A DNA stretch of 64,000 bases from Sphingomonas naphthae (lineage in GTDB: Bacteria; Pseudomonadota; Alphaproteobacteria; Sphingomonadales; Sphingomonadaceae). The notes below the pieces were generated by a model. That model made no database searches and was not told the origin of the DNA. It saw only the letters and a program-made list of their open reading frames with translations. Shown here piece by piece: positions 27,187 to 36,093 of the stretch (position 1 is the stretch's first letter; each line of letters opens with the position of its first letter). Both the position numbers and the translations under genes were made by a program. Where the stretch lies: positions 434,001 through 498,000 of the forward strand of contig NZ_CP117411.1 of the NCBI RefSeq assembly GCF_028607085.1. Reading direction: 5' to 3'.

Positions 27187-27230
27187 GGCGTTCACGTTGA
27201 CGACTCGGGCGCCCGGCGGCAAGAGCGGCC

Positions 27231-27890
27231 ATGGTCTCCTCGAAGCTCAAACGCCGTGGTGTGTTGTTCGTCCTGTCCTCCCCCTCCGGCGCCGGCAAAT
27301 CGACGATCGCCCGTAAGCTCCTCGCCGCCGACGACCAGCTCAAACTGTCCGTCTCCGCCACCACCCGGCCGATGCGCCCCGGCGAGATCGACGGCGTCGA
27401 TTATCATTTCGTCGATCTGCAACGCTTCAAGGACATGGTCGGCGACGGCGAGTTCCTCGAATGGGCGCACGTCTTCGATCACCGTTACGGCAGCCCGCGC
27501 CAGCCGATCTTCGACATGCTGGAGGACGGCTGCGACGTGCTGTTCGACATCGACTGGCAGGGCGCGCAGCAGCTCTTCCAGCAGGCCGGCGGCGATGTGG
27601 TGCGCGTGTTCATCCTGCCCCCCTCGATCGAGGAACTCGGCCGGCGCCTGCGCTCGCGCGGCACCGACAATCCCGAAGTCATCGCCTCCCGCATGGCCCG
27701 CGCGGCCAGCGAGATCAGCCACTGGGACGGCTATGATTACGTCCTCATCAACGACGATGTCGATCGCTGCTACGGCCAGGTCCTCCACATCCTGCAGGCC
27801 GAACGCCTGAAACGCAGCCGCCAGACCGGCCTGATCGGCTTCGCCCGCAAACTGGTGACGAACGCCCAGACGCCCTGGGAAACCGAATAA
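27231..27890 (+). CDS. gmk: Guanylate kinase
   Basis: It phosphorylates GMP to GDP with ATP. The 219-residue product has the P-loop SSPSGAGKST at residues 16-25, the GMP-binding signature SVSATTRPMRPGEIDGVDYH, and IDWQGAQQL. The lid-region arginines are in EELGRRLRSRGTDN. A short C-terminal extension follows. The gene stands alone, divergent from DUF1697, and is followed by a long repeat-rich gap. All catalytic residues I can place are present. Confidence 0.97.
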   Translation: MVSSKLKRRGVLFVLSSPSGAGKSTIARKLLAADDQLKLSVSATTRPMRPGEIDGVDYHFVDLQRFKDMVGDGEFLEWAHVFDHRYGSPRQPIFDMLEDGCDVLFDIDWQGAQQLFQQAGGDVVRVFILPPSIEELGRRLRSRGTDNPEVIASRMARAASEISHWDGYDYVLINDDVDRCYGQVLHILQAERLKRSRQTGLIGFARKLVTNAQTPWETE

Positions 27891-27892
27891 AT

Positions 27893-27911
27893 CCTCCCCG
27901 GCACGGGGAGG
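27893..27911. repeat. REP-type palindrome after gmk
   Basis: CCTCCCCG and CGGGGAGG are inverted around GCA. It starts two bases after the gmk stop and has the same sequence as 41905-41923 and, inverted, as the palindrome inside truB. Confidence 0.8.
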
Positions 27912-27960
27912 TGGAAGCCTGAAAGGCCGACGGAGGGGGCTCACGCCGCAGCGCCCCACT

Positions 27961-28048
27961 CGTCTTTGCGAGCGCAGCGAAGCAATCCAGCCTCTCGGCC
28001 CAGCACCACCGCCGGACCTGATCGCCACGCTTCGCTCGCGATGACGAA
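27961..28048. repeat. Repeat pair of the TTGCGAGCGCAGCGAAGCAATCC family
   Basis: The left element carries GCGAGCGCAGCGAAGCAATC and the right carries the inverted ACGCTTCGCTCGCGATGACG. A better conserved copy of the pair is at 44351-44447. Confidence 0.75.
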
Positions 28049-28419
28049 TTGTCTTGACAAATAGGAACATTTCGTAAACATACGTCATCGCTCGATTCCC
28101 ACAGGCCATGGGAAGAGGGCAAGCATCCGGGGCGGGCAACCACCCCGGAACGACCGGCGCGAAGTCATCCGGTTCACACCGATGATGCATCGCGACCGGC
28201 TCGGGGGATTATACGCAGGCGGCCCAGCCAAACCGGCCAGTAACCCTCAGGGGCGAAAACCCAAGGGGCCACCGTCCACCGGGCCAATTCCAGCGCGGGC
28301 CTGCGGCGGCCCGCAAATGTGCTGTACCAAGTCCGCCCGGATGCCCGTGGCAGGACGCGCCGGTCGAAACGCTTCTTCCCGATTTCCGTCTGAATACCGC
28401 CAGCAAATCCTATTTCTGG
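28049..28419. other. Unassigned 371-base intergenic segment between two repeat clusters
   Basis: No convincing gene is seen on either strand; short frames exist but lack ribosome sites and family features. The left end is AT-richer and carries TTGACA (28054-28059) and a GAAC-N7-AAAC direct repeat (28065-28079). A hairpin, TCCGGGG with CCCCGGA, follows near 28125-28150. It could carry a small RNA or be a gene remnant. Confidence 0.35.
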
Positions 28420-28561
28420 TTCCTCCCCATGCGGAGCATGGGGAGGGGGACCGCCGGCGCAGCCGGTGGTGGAGGGGTCTGCGGAACGCGGATGGCGGGA
28501 AAACCCCTCCACCATCGCTTGCGCGATGGTCCCCTCCCCAAGCGAGCTTGGGGAGGAACTT
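28420..28561. repeat. BIME-like cluster of CCTCCCC palindromes
   Basis: The outer palindromes are CCTCCCCATGC...GCATGGGGAGG (28422-28446) and CCTCCCCAAGC...GCTTGGGGAGG (28533-28556). They are joined by inverted GGTGGAGGGG and CCCCTCCACC arms. Confidence 0.8.
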
Positions 28562-28572
28562 GAACCACCCCC

Positions 28573-29352
28573 CTACCGCCCCTTCTCCTCGTTATAATCG
28601 ATGCGGATCCGCACCCACGCCCCCACCAGCGGCTTGCCGCCCACGCGCGGCGGCAGCACGCGGAACTGCCACGCGGCCTGCAACAAAGATCGCGAGAAGC
28701 CCGATCCCGGCGGGGATTCGTCGAGCTGGACGCAATCCTCCACCCGATAATCCTTGACCGTCCGGCAGGCGATCAGGCCCCAGCCGGTGCGGGCGGCGCC
28801 ATGCGGCTGGTAATAGGCCAGCTCGGCGTTGGTCGGCCGGCGATACCATTCGGCGTTGTAGAGCCGTTCGCCGCCCGGCCCCCGCCCGGCGCCGTCGTCA
28901 TCGCCTTCGCCGGCCATGCCGCTGCCGTCGCTCTGCCCGCCGCCCGCGCCCTTCACCGGGCTGCGGTTGGGCATCTTCGAGATATCCGACGCGGCGAACA
29001 TCTCGCGGCTGACGATGATCATGTTCATCGGCCCGGTCACGGCGGCCGGGGGCGGCGGGGGCGGGGTCTCGGCGGGCTGGGGCACCGGCTTCGGCACCGG
29101 GGCCTTGGGCGCCGCGCCGCCGCTCTCGCGCCTGGTCTTGTCGGGCCGGCGCGAGGGGGTGAGCACGTCGGGCAGCAGCTGCACCGTCGTCGGTGTGCTC
29201 TCCTTGCGCTGCGGGAAGATGGCGGGCGCCATTTCCAGCAACATGAACAGGATCAGCAGGTTGATGCCCACCGCCAGCGCGAAGGACGCGATCCTGCGGC
29301 GGAGCGCGGCGCCCTCGGGATACGACGAAAAGGGGGACCACGCCGAACCCAT
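28573..29352 (-). CDS. TonB-like inner-membrane protein with degenerate C-terminal domain
   Basis: The 259-residue protein has a short cytoplasmic N-terminus, one membrane helix (residues about 23-43, FALAVGINLLILFMLLEM), then a Pro/Lys-rich periplasmic linker with APVPKPVPQPAETPPPPPP. The C-terminal region LLQAAWQFRVLPPRVGGKP resembles the end of TonB energy transducers, where a WxFxP-like motif precedes the last strands. Two cysteines in ACRTVKDYRVEDC may pair. No exbB or exbD lies nearby. I use the ATG at 29352; upstream frame has no signal features. It is divergent from a secreted hypothetical protein. A TonB role is inferred, not shown. Confidence 0.7.
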   Translation of the reverse strand: MGSAWSPFSSYPEGAALRRRIASFALAVGINLLILFMLLEMAPAIFPQRKESTPTTVQLLPDVLTPSRRPDKTRRESGGAAPKAPVPKPVPQPAETPPPPPPAAVTGPMNMIIVSREMFAASDISKMPNRSPVKGAGGGQSDGSGMAGEGDDDGAGRGPGGERLYNAEWYRRPTNAELAYYQPHGAARTGWGLIACRTVKDYRVEDCVQLDESPPGSGFSRSLLQAAWQFRVLPPRVGGKPLVGAWVRIRIDYNEEKGR

Positions 29353-29498
29353 CGGGCCAGCGCCTACATCGCGCGCGGGGCCGCCGCAATCGGCTGGCAT
29401 CCGCGATTCGCCGACTGTGTCCCCGCTGCCGCGCACGGCCAGTCTTGCGCGCGATCGGCGGATGGATAGGCTGGCGGAAGGGGATAGGGGAGGGCGGC

Positions 29499-30371
29499 AT
29501 GAGCGGATGGCGGATCGCGGGACTGGCATTGGCCGCGCTGCTCACCTCCACCGCCCTGCCCGTGCCCGCCCAACCCGCGCCGGGCCAGCCCGCCCCGGAT
29601 CAGCGCGCCATCGACGAGGCGATGCGGCGCGGCGTCACCATGTTCTGGTACGATCGCGCCGCCTGGGTCACCACCGACGATCTCGTCGCGAAGGTCTCGG
29701 CCGATCGCCTGCGCGACCTGGGTGGCTGGGTCGTCACCCCGCGCGACGACGGCGGCTACCATGTCGACTATATCGGCCAGGGCGAGGCCGCCGATCGCGT
29801 GATCTACGCCGCCGACGTGACCGGGCGGGATGTCCGCAATGCCATCGTCCACCCCAAGGGCACCGAGCCGCGCCTGACCGGCATGGCCGCCGCCATGGCT
29901 TTGGCCCTCGTCACCGCGCGCGGCGAGATGGCGCGCCACGCCGATTGGCGCCCCTGCACGCCGGCGATGTTCAACACGATCGTCCTGCCGCCGGGGCGGG
30001 ATGGCACCACATCGGTCTATTTCCTGAGCGCGCAGACCGACACCGGCCGATATCCGTTCGGCGGCCATTACAAGGTGGACGTCGCCGCCGACGGCCGGAT
30101 CGTCGGCGCGCGGGGCTTCACGAACAGCTGCATCACGCTCGCCAAGGGCGGCAAGCCGGCAGCCCTCGTCGTCACGCACCTGCTCGATCCGCAGCCGACC
30201 GAGGTGCATGTCTTTCAGCAGTTCGCGCTAGGCGTGCCGCTGATGGTAGGCATCGTGCCGGGGAACGATCTGTGGCGGGTGGAAAATGGCCGGATCACCC
30301 ATGTGGATCTCGGCAAGAGGGCCCCATCCAAGGTTTCCGCCCGCCGGCCAGCCCCGTCCGTCGCGGGCTGA
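29499..30371 (+). CDS. Exported protein of unknown function
   Basis: The 290-residue product starts with a signal peptide, MSGWRIAGLALAALLTSTAL, ending near PVPAQ. The mature part begins QPAPGQPAPDQRAIDEAMRR and contains MFWYDRAAWVTTDDLV, TNSCITLAKGGKPAALVVTH and FQQFALGVPLMVGIVPGNDL. I do not recognise a catalytic motif or a named domain. The start follows GGGGAGGGCGGC. Transcription is divergent from the TonB-like protein gene and convergent with the antiporter gene, whose stop lies six bases beyond. It is likely periplasmic. Confidence 0.75.
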   Translation: MSGWRIAGLALAALLTSTALPVPAQPAPGQPAPDQRAIDEAMRRGVTMFWYDRAAWVTTDDLVAKVSADRLRDLGGWVVTPRDDGGYHVDYIGQGEAADRVIYAADVTGRDVRNAIVHPKGTEPRLTGMAAAMALALVTARGEMARHADWRPCTPAMFNTIVLPPGRDGTTSVYFLSAQTDTGRYPFGGHYKVDVAADGRIVGARGFTNSCITLAKGGKPAALVVTHLLDPQPTEVHVFQQFALGVPLMVGIVPGNDLWRVENGRITHVDLGKRAPSKVSARRPAPSVAG

Positions 30372-30377
30372 CCCGCC

Positions 30378-31946
30378 TCACGCCTTCGCGGCGATCGCGC
30401 CCAGTTCCTCCAGATCGAGGTCATGCTCCAGATCGTGGAGCGTCTCGTCGTCGATCTGGATCGCGCGGTGGAGGCGGACCAGTTCGGCGCGGCCGGCGGC
30501 GACGGCGGCCAGGATCACGCCATAATGGGCGTCGATATCCTCGCGCCGCTGCTCGTCGGTGCCGTCATAGCTGGCCGAGATCGTCGCGCGGCGCCTGAAG
30601 CGATCGAGCAGGCGCGGGTGGCGCAGGCTGCCGTCCTCGGCATAGGCCAGTTTTTCGACCGCCTCATATTGCGCCTGAAGCATCGCCGCTTCGGCCTCCG
30701 CCAGATCGAGCGGCGGATGGCTGGCCGGGTCCTCGCGCAAGCCGGCGGCGCGGATGACGAGGCCGAGCGTCGTGCCCTGCACCAGCACCGTCACGAGGAT
30801 CACGGCGAAGGCGGTCACCAGCATCAGATCGCGCCCCGGCATCGCCTGGGGCAGCGTCAACGCCACCGCCAGGGTCACCACGCCACGCATCCCGGCCCAG
30901 CTCATCACCGTCGCGGCGCGCGGCCCCAGCGGCGCTCTGGTCCGTATGCCCAGCCCACGCAGCGCCGCCAGCACCGCATCGGACCCGAACAGCCACACGA
31001 AGCGCGCCACCGTTACCGCCGCGATGATCGCCAGCACCGGGAGCGCCATCCGGTCGATCACGACGCTCAGGCCGCCGACCCGCTCCAGCACCCCGCGCAG
31101 CGACAGGCCGATCAGGATGAAGACCGAGGCTTCGAGCAGGAACACCATCACCTGCCAGAAAGCGACACCGCGCATCCGCACGCTCGCCGAGAACACGACA
31201 TGCTGATACCAGCCGCAGACGAGGCCCGTCGTCACCACCGCGATCACGCCCGACACATGGACCAGCTCGCCCGCCAGGTAGGATGCCCAGCAGACGAGCG
31301 TCGAGGCGGCGATCTTGAGATAATCGTCGCCCAGGCGCGGCAGAACCTTCACCCACACGGCGGCGATCGCCCCGCCGACGGCGATCCCGCCGATCACCAG
31401 CACGAAGAAGCTCGTCACCGCCGCGCCGAGACTAAAGCTGCCCGTCAGCACGGTGGCGACGGCGAAGCGGAAGAGGACGAGGCCCGAGGCGTCGTTGAGC
31501 AGGCTCTCGCCTTCCAGGAGGGTCGACAGGCGGCGCGGCAGCTTCACCCGCTGGAGGACGGCGCGGGCCGAGACCGCGTCGGGCGGCGACACGATCGCCC
31601 CCAGCGCCACGCACGCCGCCCACGGCAGGCCGGGCAGCAGCAGATGCGCGACCACCGCCACCACGGCGGTCGTGAACACCACCGCCCCCACCGCCAGCGC
31701 GAGGATGCCGATCAGGTGGCGGCGGAACAGCGCGAGCGCGGTGAACCAGGCGCCGTCCATCAGCAACGGCGGCAGGAAGATCACCAGCACCAGCTCGGGG
31801 TTTATCGCGATCGACGGCAGGCCCGGCACGAACGCCAGCGCCCCGCCGCCCGCCAGCAGCGCCACGGCGGGCGGCAGGCCCAGCCGGTCGGCCAGCCAGT
31901 GCAACGCCAGGATCGCCAGGAACATGCCGACGATCAGCTCGAACAT
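30378..31946 (-). CDS. Na+/H+ antiporter, CPA1 (NhaP-like) family
   Basis: This exchanges Na+ or K+ for H+ across the inner membrane and helps with salt and pH balance. The 522-residue protein has about twelve membrane segments. It carries the ion-binding motif SPPDAVSARAVLQRV (Asp in helix 5) and the CPA1 signature GESLLNDASGLVLFRFAVA, followed by SVFILIGLSLRGVLERVGGL. The ATG at 31946 opens the first helix, MFELIVGMFLAILALHWLAD. A hydrophilic C-terminal region with predicted helices, about 120 residues, is cytoplasmic. No regulator is adjacent. The upstream repeat pair separates it from the CopC-like gene on the same strand. Confidence 0.92.
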   Translation of the reverse strand: MFELIVGMFLAILALHWLADRLGLPPAVALLAGGGALAFVPGLPSIAINPELVLVIFLPPLLMDGAWFTALALFRRHLIGILALAVGAVVFTTAVVAVVAHLLLPGLPWAACVALGAIVSPPDAVSARAVLQRVKLPRRLSTLLEGESLLNDASGLVLFRFAVATVLTGSFSLGAAVTSFFVLVIGGIAVGGAIAAVWVKVLPRLGDDYLKIAASTLVCWASYLAGELVHVSGVIAVVTTGLVCGWYQHVVFSASVRMRGVAFWQVMVFLLEASVFILIGLSLRGVLERVGGLSVVIDRMALPVLAIIAAVTVARFVWLFGSDAVLAALRGLGIRTRAPLGPRAATVMSWAGMRGVVTLAVALTLPQAMPGRDLMLVTAFAVILVTVLVQGTTLGLVIRAAGLREDPASHPPLDLAEAEAAMLQAQYEAVEKLAYAEDGSLRHPRLLDRFRRRATISASYDGTDEQRREDIDAHYGVILAAVAAGRAELVRLHRAIQIDDETLHDLEHDLDLEELGAIAAKA

Positions 31947-32056
31947 TTCTACCGGATGCACGCTGGGTAAGGCCCTTGGCTCGATCGTTTCGTGTGCGTG
32001 CAGGATGGGGGAAAGCGCGGCGGAGGTCCATAACGCAGGCGCCCCATCGTGGGCCG

Positions 32057-32133
32057 TGCTCCGGCGAAGGCCGGAGCCCGGGGTGGCTGGGGGTGCGCTT
32101 TGACACCCTGGGCTCCTGCCTGCGCAGGAGCAC
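32057..32133. repeat. Inverted REP-type pair downstream of the CopC-like gene
   Basis: GTGCTCCGGCGAAGGCCGGA and the inverted CTCCTGCCTGCGCAGGAGCAC lie about 30 bases apart and belong to the CTCCGGC family. The right arm ends six bases before the CopC-like stop codon. Confidence 0.8.
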
Positions 32134-32139
32134 AAGGCG

Positions 32140-32514
32140 TCACTTGACGGCGAACCCCACCGACCCGGCCACCCGTTTCCCATCCGCGCCCGCCGTGTAC
32201 CAGCCGAGTGTGTAGTTCCCCGCCGGCAGCGGCGCCTTGGCGGTCAGCACCAGCCCCTTGCGATCCGCCGTCGCCGCGATCTTCAGCGGCACGCGCATCC
32301 GGTGCGCGCCGGCCATGCCGGGCATGCCGGTCATCACCAGATCGACGCCGCTCGCCTTCACCTCAACCGTTTCGCTGAATCCCAGCGTCAGCTCGGCCGT
32401 GCGCGCCACCGTTGCGTCGTTCGCCGGGCTGGACGCCACCAGCGCGGGCGCGGCCTGCACCGCCCCCGCCGCCAGCATCGCAACGGCGACGAACGCCAAG
32501 GCCCACCCGCGCAT
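32140..32514 (-). CDS. CopC-like periplasmic protein lacking the usual copper histidines
   Basis: CopC proteins bind copper in the periplasm. The 124-residue product has a signal peptide (about residues 1-21, MRGWALAFVAVAMLAAGAV), then the CopC fold sequence with SSPANDATV, TLGFSETVEVKASGV and the ending GNYTLGWYTAGADGK. Classical CopC has a histidine at the mature N-terminus and another in a DGH motif. Here the mature start is AAPALVASSP and the second motif is DGK, so both ligands are missing. A Met-rich stretch, MTGMPGMAGAHRM, remains. Its ATG overlaps the S10 peptidase stop (TGATG), and no copD follows. Copper binding is therefore doubtful. Confidence 0.82.
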   Translation of the reverse strand: MRGWALAFVAVAMLAAGAVQAAPALVASSPANDATVARTAELTLGFSETVEVKASGVDLVMTGMPGMAGAHRMRVPLKIAATADRKGLVLTAKAPLPAGNYTLGWYTAGADGKRVAGSVGFAVK

Positions 32515-34079
32515 CAGCGGCTCCGCAGGCTGTCGTACCAGGCGGCGAGGTCGCGCTTCATCGGCGCCATCGTCTCCGGGTTGAGATAGACCATGTGGCC
32601 CGAGGGATAATAACGATAGCTGACGTTGCGGCGCTGCGCCGGCTCCAGGAACATGTGGCTGACATCATATTCCAGCCCGTGGAACGGCGTCGCCAGATCG
32701 AACCACCCGTTCAGCGACAGCACCTTCAGCCCCGGATTGATCCGCATCGCGCCCGCGAGATCGAGCGCGGTGTTGGGGGTGGTCAGCGGGCGGCCCTCGC
32801 CTTGCGGGCGATGCTTCCAGTTCCAGTCGAACCCGCCCAGTTCGGACGCCGACTGGTTGTAGGAAAGGTCGGTCCGATAGCCCAGCTCGCGGGTGATATA
32901 AGCGTTGAAGCTGGCCATATAGGCCCCGCCGACGGCCGTGCTCGACGGGTCGTAGTTCGGGATGTCGCCCGCCTCGTCCATGATGCCGGTATAGCGCCCG
33001 TCGAGGCGGCCGATCGTGCGGTTCTGGTCGCGCAGCAGCTCGCGGCGGAACAGGTTGAGCGTGATGCGCAGATTGGCCCGCTTGATGACGCCCACCGGCA
33101 GCCCGATGTAGCCCGCCATCTGCGTCGCCACCCGATCCAGCTCGGCCGGATCGATGTCGTGGCCCTTGGCCAGCGCCGCCGCATAGGCGCCGTCGGTGAA
33201 GGCGCGCACCTCGGCGACGAAGGGCTCGATCGCGGCGGGGCGGTTGGGGATGCGGTTATGATACCAGGCGGTCGCCGCGAAGCTCGGCAGCAGCGACAGA
33301 TAGAGATTGTCGTAGCCCGGCTGGCGCACGCCATAATTCATGATCGACGACAGCAGCACCACCCCGTCGAGCGAGAGCCCGCGATCCTCCAGCTGATAGG
33401 CCAGCGCGCCGGAACGCAACGTGCCGTAGCTCTCGCCGAAGATCACCTTCGGGCTCGACCAGCGATCGTTCTTGGTCGTCCAGCGCAGGATCGCCTTGGC
33501 GAAGGCGTCGACATCCTCGTCCACGCCCCAGAAATCCTTGCCCTTCGCCGCGCCCAGCGGCCGCGAATAGCCCGCGCCGACCATGTCGATGAAGACGAGA
33601 TCGGTCTTGTCGAGCAATGTATCCGGGTTGGGGCCGAAGCCGTAGCGCGTCGCCTGATCCCGCTCCGGATTGTCCGTGCTGACGCGGACCGGGCCGAAGC
33701 TGCCCATGTGCAGCCACACCGTCGGCGATCCCGGCCCGCCATTGTAGACGAAGGTCACCGGCCGTTTGCCCGGCGCCGCGCCGTCGAGCGTATAGGCGAC
33801 GTAGAACATGCTCGCGGTCGGCCTGGCCTCGTTGTCGCGGATGGTCACCGTGCCGGCGGTGGCGTGATAGGCGAGCTTCTGGCCGTTCACCGTCACGCTG
33901 TGCGCGGTCACGCTCTGCTTCTCGTCGGCGGGCGGGGTGACGGTGGCGTCGGCGGCCTCCTTCTCCACTTTCTCCTTCGTCTTGTCGGCGGGCGCCTTGG
34001 GCTTGTCCTGCGCGAAGGCCGGCAGGCCGGGCAAGGCGACGGCGGCGAGGAGGAGGGACAGGAGGGGGCGAGCGCGCAT
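32514..34079 (-). CDS. S10 family serine carboxypeptidase-like peptidase, exported
   Basis: The product, 521 residues, belongs to the peptidase S10 group of alpha/beta hydrolases that remove C-terminal residues. It begins with a signal peptide, MRARPLLSLLLAAVALPGLP, and an acidic/lysine-rich spacer. The oxyanion segment FVYNGGPGSPTVWLHMGSFG, the nucleophile Ser217 in GESYG, and the catalytic Asp and His regions near GWFDLATPFHGLEYD and YPSGHMVYL are all present. The ATG at 34079 is the one that gives the signal peptide. The CopC-like gene overlaps its stop. Exported S10 peptidases are common in sphingomonads and related bacteria. Confidence 0.93.
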   Translation of the reverse strand: MRARPLLSLLLAAVALPGLPAFAQDKPKAPADKTKEKVEKEAADATVTPPADEKQSVTAHSVTVNGQKLAYHATAGTVTIRDNEARPTASMFYVAYTLDGAAPGKRPVTFVYNGGPGSPTVWLHMGSFGPVRVSTDNPERDQATRYGFGPNPDTLLDKTDLVFIDMVGAGYSRPLGAAKGKDFWGVDEDVDAFAKAILRWTTKNDRWSSPKVIFGESYGTLRSGALAYQLEDRGLSLDGVVLLSSIMNYGVRQPGYDNLYLSLLPSFAATAWYHNRIPNRPAAIEPFVAEVRAFTDGAYAAALAKGHDIDPAELDRVATQMAGYIGLPVGVIKRANLRITLNLFRRELLRDQNRTIGRLDGRYTGIMDEAGDIPNYDPSSTAVGGAYMASFNAYITRELGYRTDLSYNQSASELGGFDWNWKHRPQGEGRPLTTPNTALDLAGAMRINPGLKVLSLNGWFDLATPFHGLEYDVSHMFLEPAQRRNVSYRYYPSGHMVYLNPETMAPMKRDLAAWYDSLRSR

Positions 34080-34179
34080 GATGTCTCCGCAGATCGAAGG
34101 GGTCATCCCGGCATAGCGAAGGCTTTTCGGCTGCGCGAGGGGATGACGAAGCCGTTTCGCCCGGTTATCGCCATCGGCC

Positions 34180-34914
<735 letters not shown>

Positions 34915-34930
34915 CGTAACTTAGCGTGAA

Positions 34931-35035
34931 GTCATCCCGGCCTTGTGCCGGGATCCACCGGCCCCCAAGCGATGGCGCCAATGGAAATCGCCGCGCTCCG
35001 CTGAAGGCTGGATCCCGGCACAAGGCCGGGATGAC
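34931..35035. repeat. Perfect 27-base inverted repeat pair (BIME-like)
   Basis: The left unit begins GTCATCCCGGCCTTGTGCCG and the right unit, 35009-35035, is its exact reverse complement. A 51-base spacer separates them. It is the best preserved copy of the GTCATCC family here. Confidence 0.9.
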
Positions 35036-35109
35036 GGGAAGAGCAATCGCTTGACGGCGCGCGAAATCCCGCTCCGCTCGGTCCAGTCGATGCTGCGGGC
35101 GTAGCCGGT

Positions 35110-35138
35110 CTGTCGCCCCGGACGATCCGGGGCGACAG
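35110..35138. terminator. Palindromic 3' structure after the LOG protein gene
   Basis: CTGTCGCCCCGGA and TCCGGGGCGACAG form a perfect 13-bp stem around three bases, six bases past the LOG gene stop on the minus strand. No T run follows, so it may be a Rho-associated or stability element, or a solo REP. Confidence 0.5.
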
Positions 35139-35144
35139 ACGGGC

Positions 35145-36056
35145 TCACACCGCCGGCTTCTTCAGCGCGCCCCGGCCGAGCCGGAACACCCGTTCCGGGT
35201 TGGCGGCGTAATAGGCCTCGACCACGTCCCACGCCTCCTCCGCCGTCTCGACGAAGGTGATGAGGTCCAGGTCGGTCGGCGAACAGACGCCCTCTTCCAC
35301 CAGCGCCTCGAAATTCACCACCTTGTCCCAGAATTCGCGGCCGAACAGCACGATCGGCAGCACCGCCATCTTGCCGGTCTGGATCAGGGTCAGCAGCTCG
35401 AAGAATTCGTCGAACGTGCCGAAGCCGCCGGGGAACACCGCGACGGCGCGGGCGCGCAGCAGGAAGTGCATCTTGCGCAGCGCGAAATAATGGAACTGGA
35501 AGCTCAGGCGCGGCGTGACAAAAGCGTTGGGCGCCTGTTCGAACGGCAGCACGATGTTCAGGCCGATCGATTCCTGGCCCACGTCGGTCGCGCCGCGATT
35601 GGCGGCTTCCATGATCGAGGGGCCGCCGCCCGAGCAGACGACGAACTGGCGCTTGCCGTCATCGGCCGAGGGCTGCTCGCTGGCGATCTGGGCCAGCTTG
35701 CGCGCCTCGTCGTAATAATGCGCCTTGGCCTTCAGCCGCTCGCCGATGCGGCGCTGGGTGTCGGTGGTGGCGGCCTCGATGATCGCATCGACCTTGTCGG
35801 GCGCCGGGATGCGCGCCGATCCGTAGAACACGAACGTCGATCCGATGCCGGCCTCGTCGAGCAGCAGCTCGGGCTTCAACAGTTCAAGCTGGAAGCGCAC
35901 CGGGCGCAGATCGTCGCGCAGCAGGAAATCCGGGTCGCGATAGGCGAGCAGATAGGCGGGATCCTGCGTCTGCGGGGTCGCGGTGATGTTCTCGGCGACG
36001 ACGGCGTCGTCCTTGGCCTTGGGGAACACGCGCTTGGGGGGCTGTATCTCGGTCAT
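35145..36056 (-). CDS. LOG (lysine decarboxylase-like) family nucleotide-binding protein
   Basis: The 303-residue product belongs to the LOG/TIGR00730 group, Rossmann-like proteins some of which release the base from cytokinin or AMP nucleotides. It carries VVCSGGGPSIMEAANRGA (residues 140-156) and the signature PGGFGTFDEFFE (209-220), with SIGLNIVLPFEQ between. The N-terminal 60 residues are an extra hydrophilic segment. The start at 36056 lies in the 5' region just after the extensin-like gene on the same strand. The substrate is uncertain; the old name lysine decarboxylase is a misannotation for this family. Confidence 0.88.
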   Translation of the reverse strand: MTEIQPPKRVFPKAKDDAVVAENITATPQTQDPAYLLAYRDPDFLLRDDLRPVRFQLELLKPELLLDEAGIGSTFVFYGSARIPAPDKVDAIIEAATTDTQRRIGERLKAKAHYYDEARKLAQIASEQPSADDGKRQFVVCSGGGPSIMEAANRGATDVGQESIGLNIVLPFEQAPNAFVTPRLSFQFHYFALRKMHFLLRARAVAVFPGGFGTFDEFFELLTLIQTGKMAVLPIVLFGREFWDKVVNFEALVEEGVCSPTDLDLITFVETAEEAWDVVEAYYAANPERVFRLGRGALKKPAV

Positions 36057-36093
36057 CGGGGTCCGATCATGTCTTCGCGAAAAACGGCGGGCT

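Noticed and set aside
28060-28420. tmRNA, 6S RNA, SRP RNA or RNase P RNA in the unassigned segment
   Set aside because: I looked for a tag-peptide frame, T-arm sequence, and the conserved SRP and RNase P core strings and found none.
28174-28515. Minus-strand frame of 113 codons in the gmk downstream gap
   Set aside because: It starts inside a palindrome cluster, lacks a ribosome site and shows no family features. I cannot exclude a gene remnant, so the segment is listed as unassigned.
27891-28561. Clustered palindromes considered as a CRISPR array
   Set aside because: The units are inverted pairs of varying sequence, without regular direct repeats and equal spacers, and no cas gene is near.
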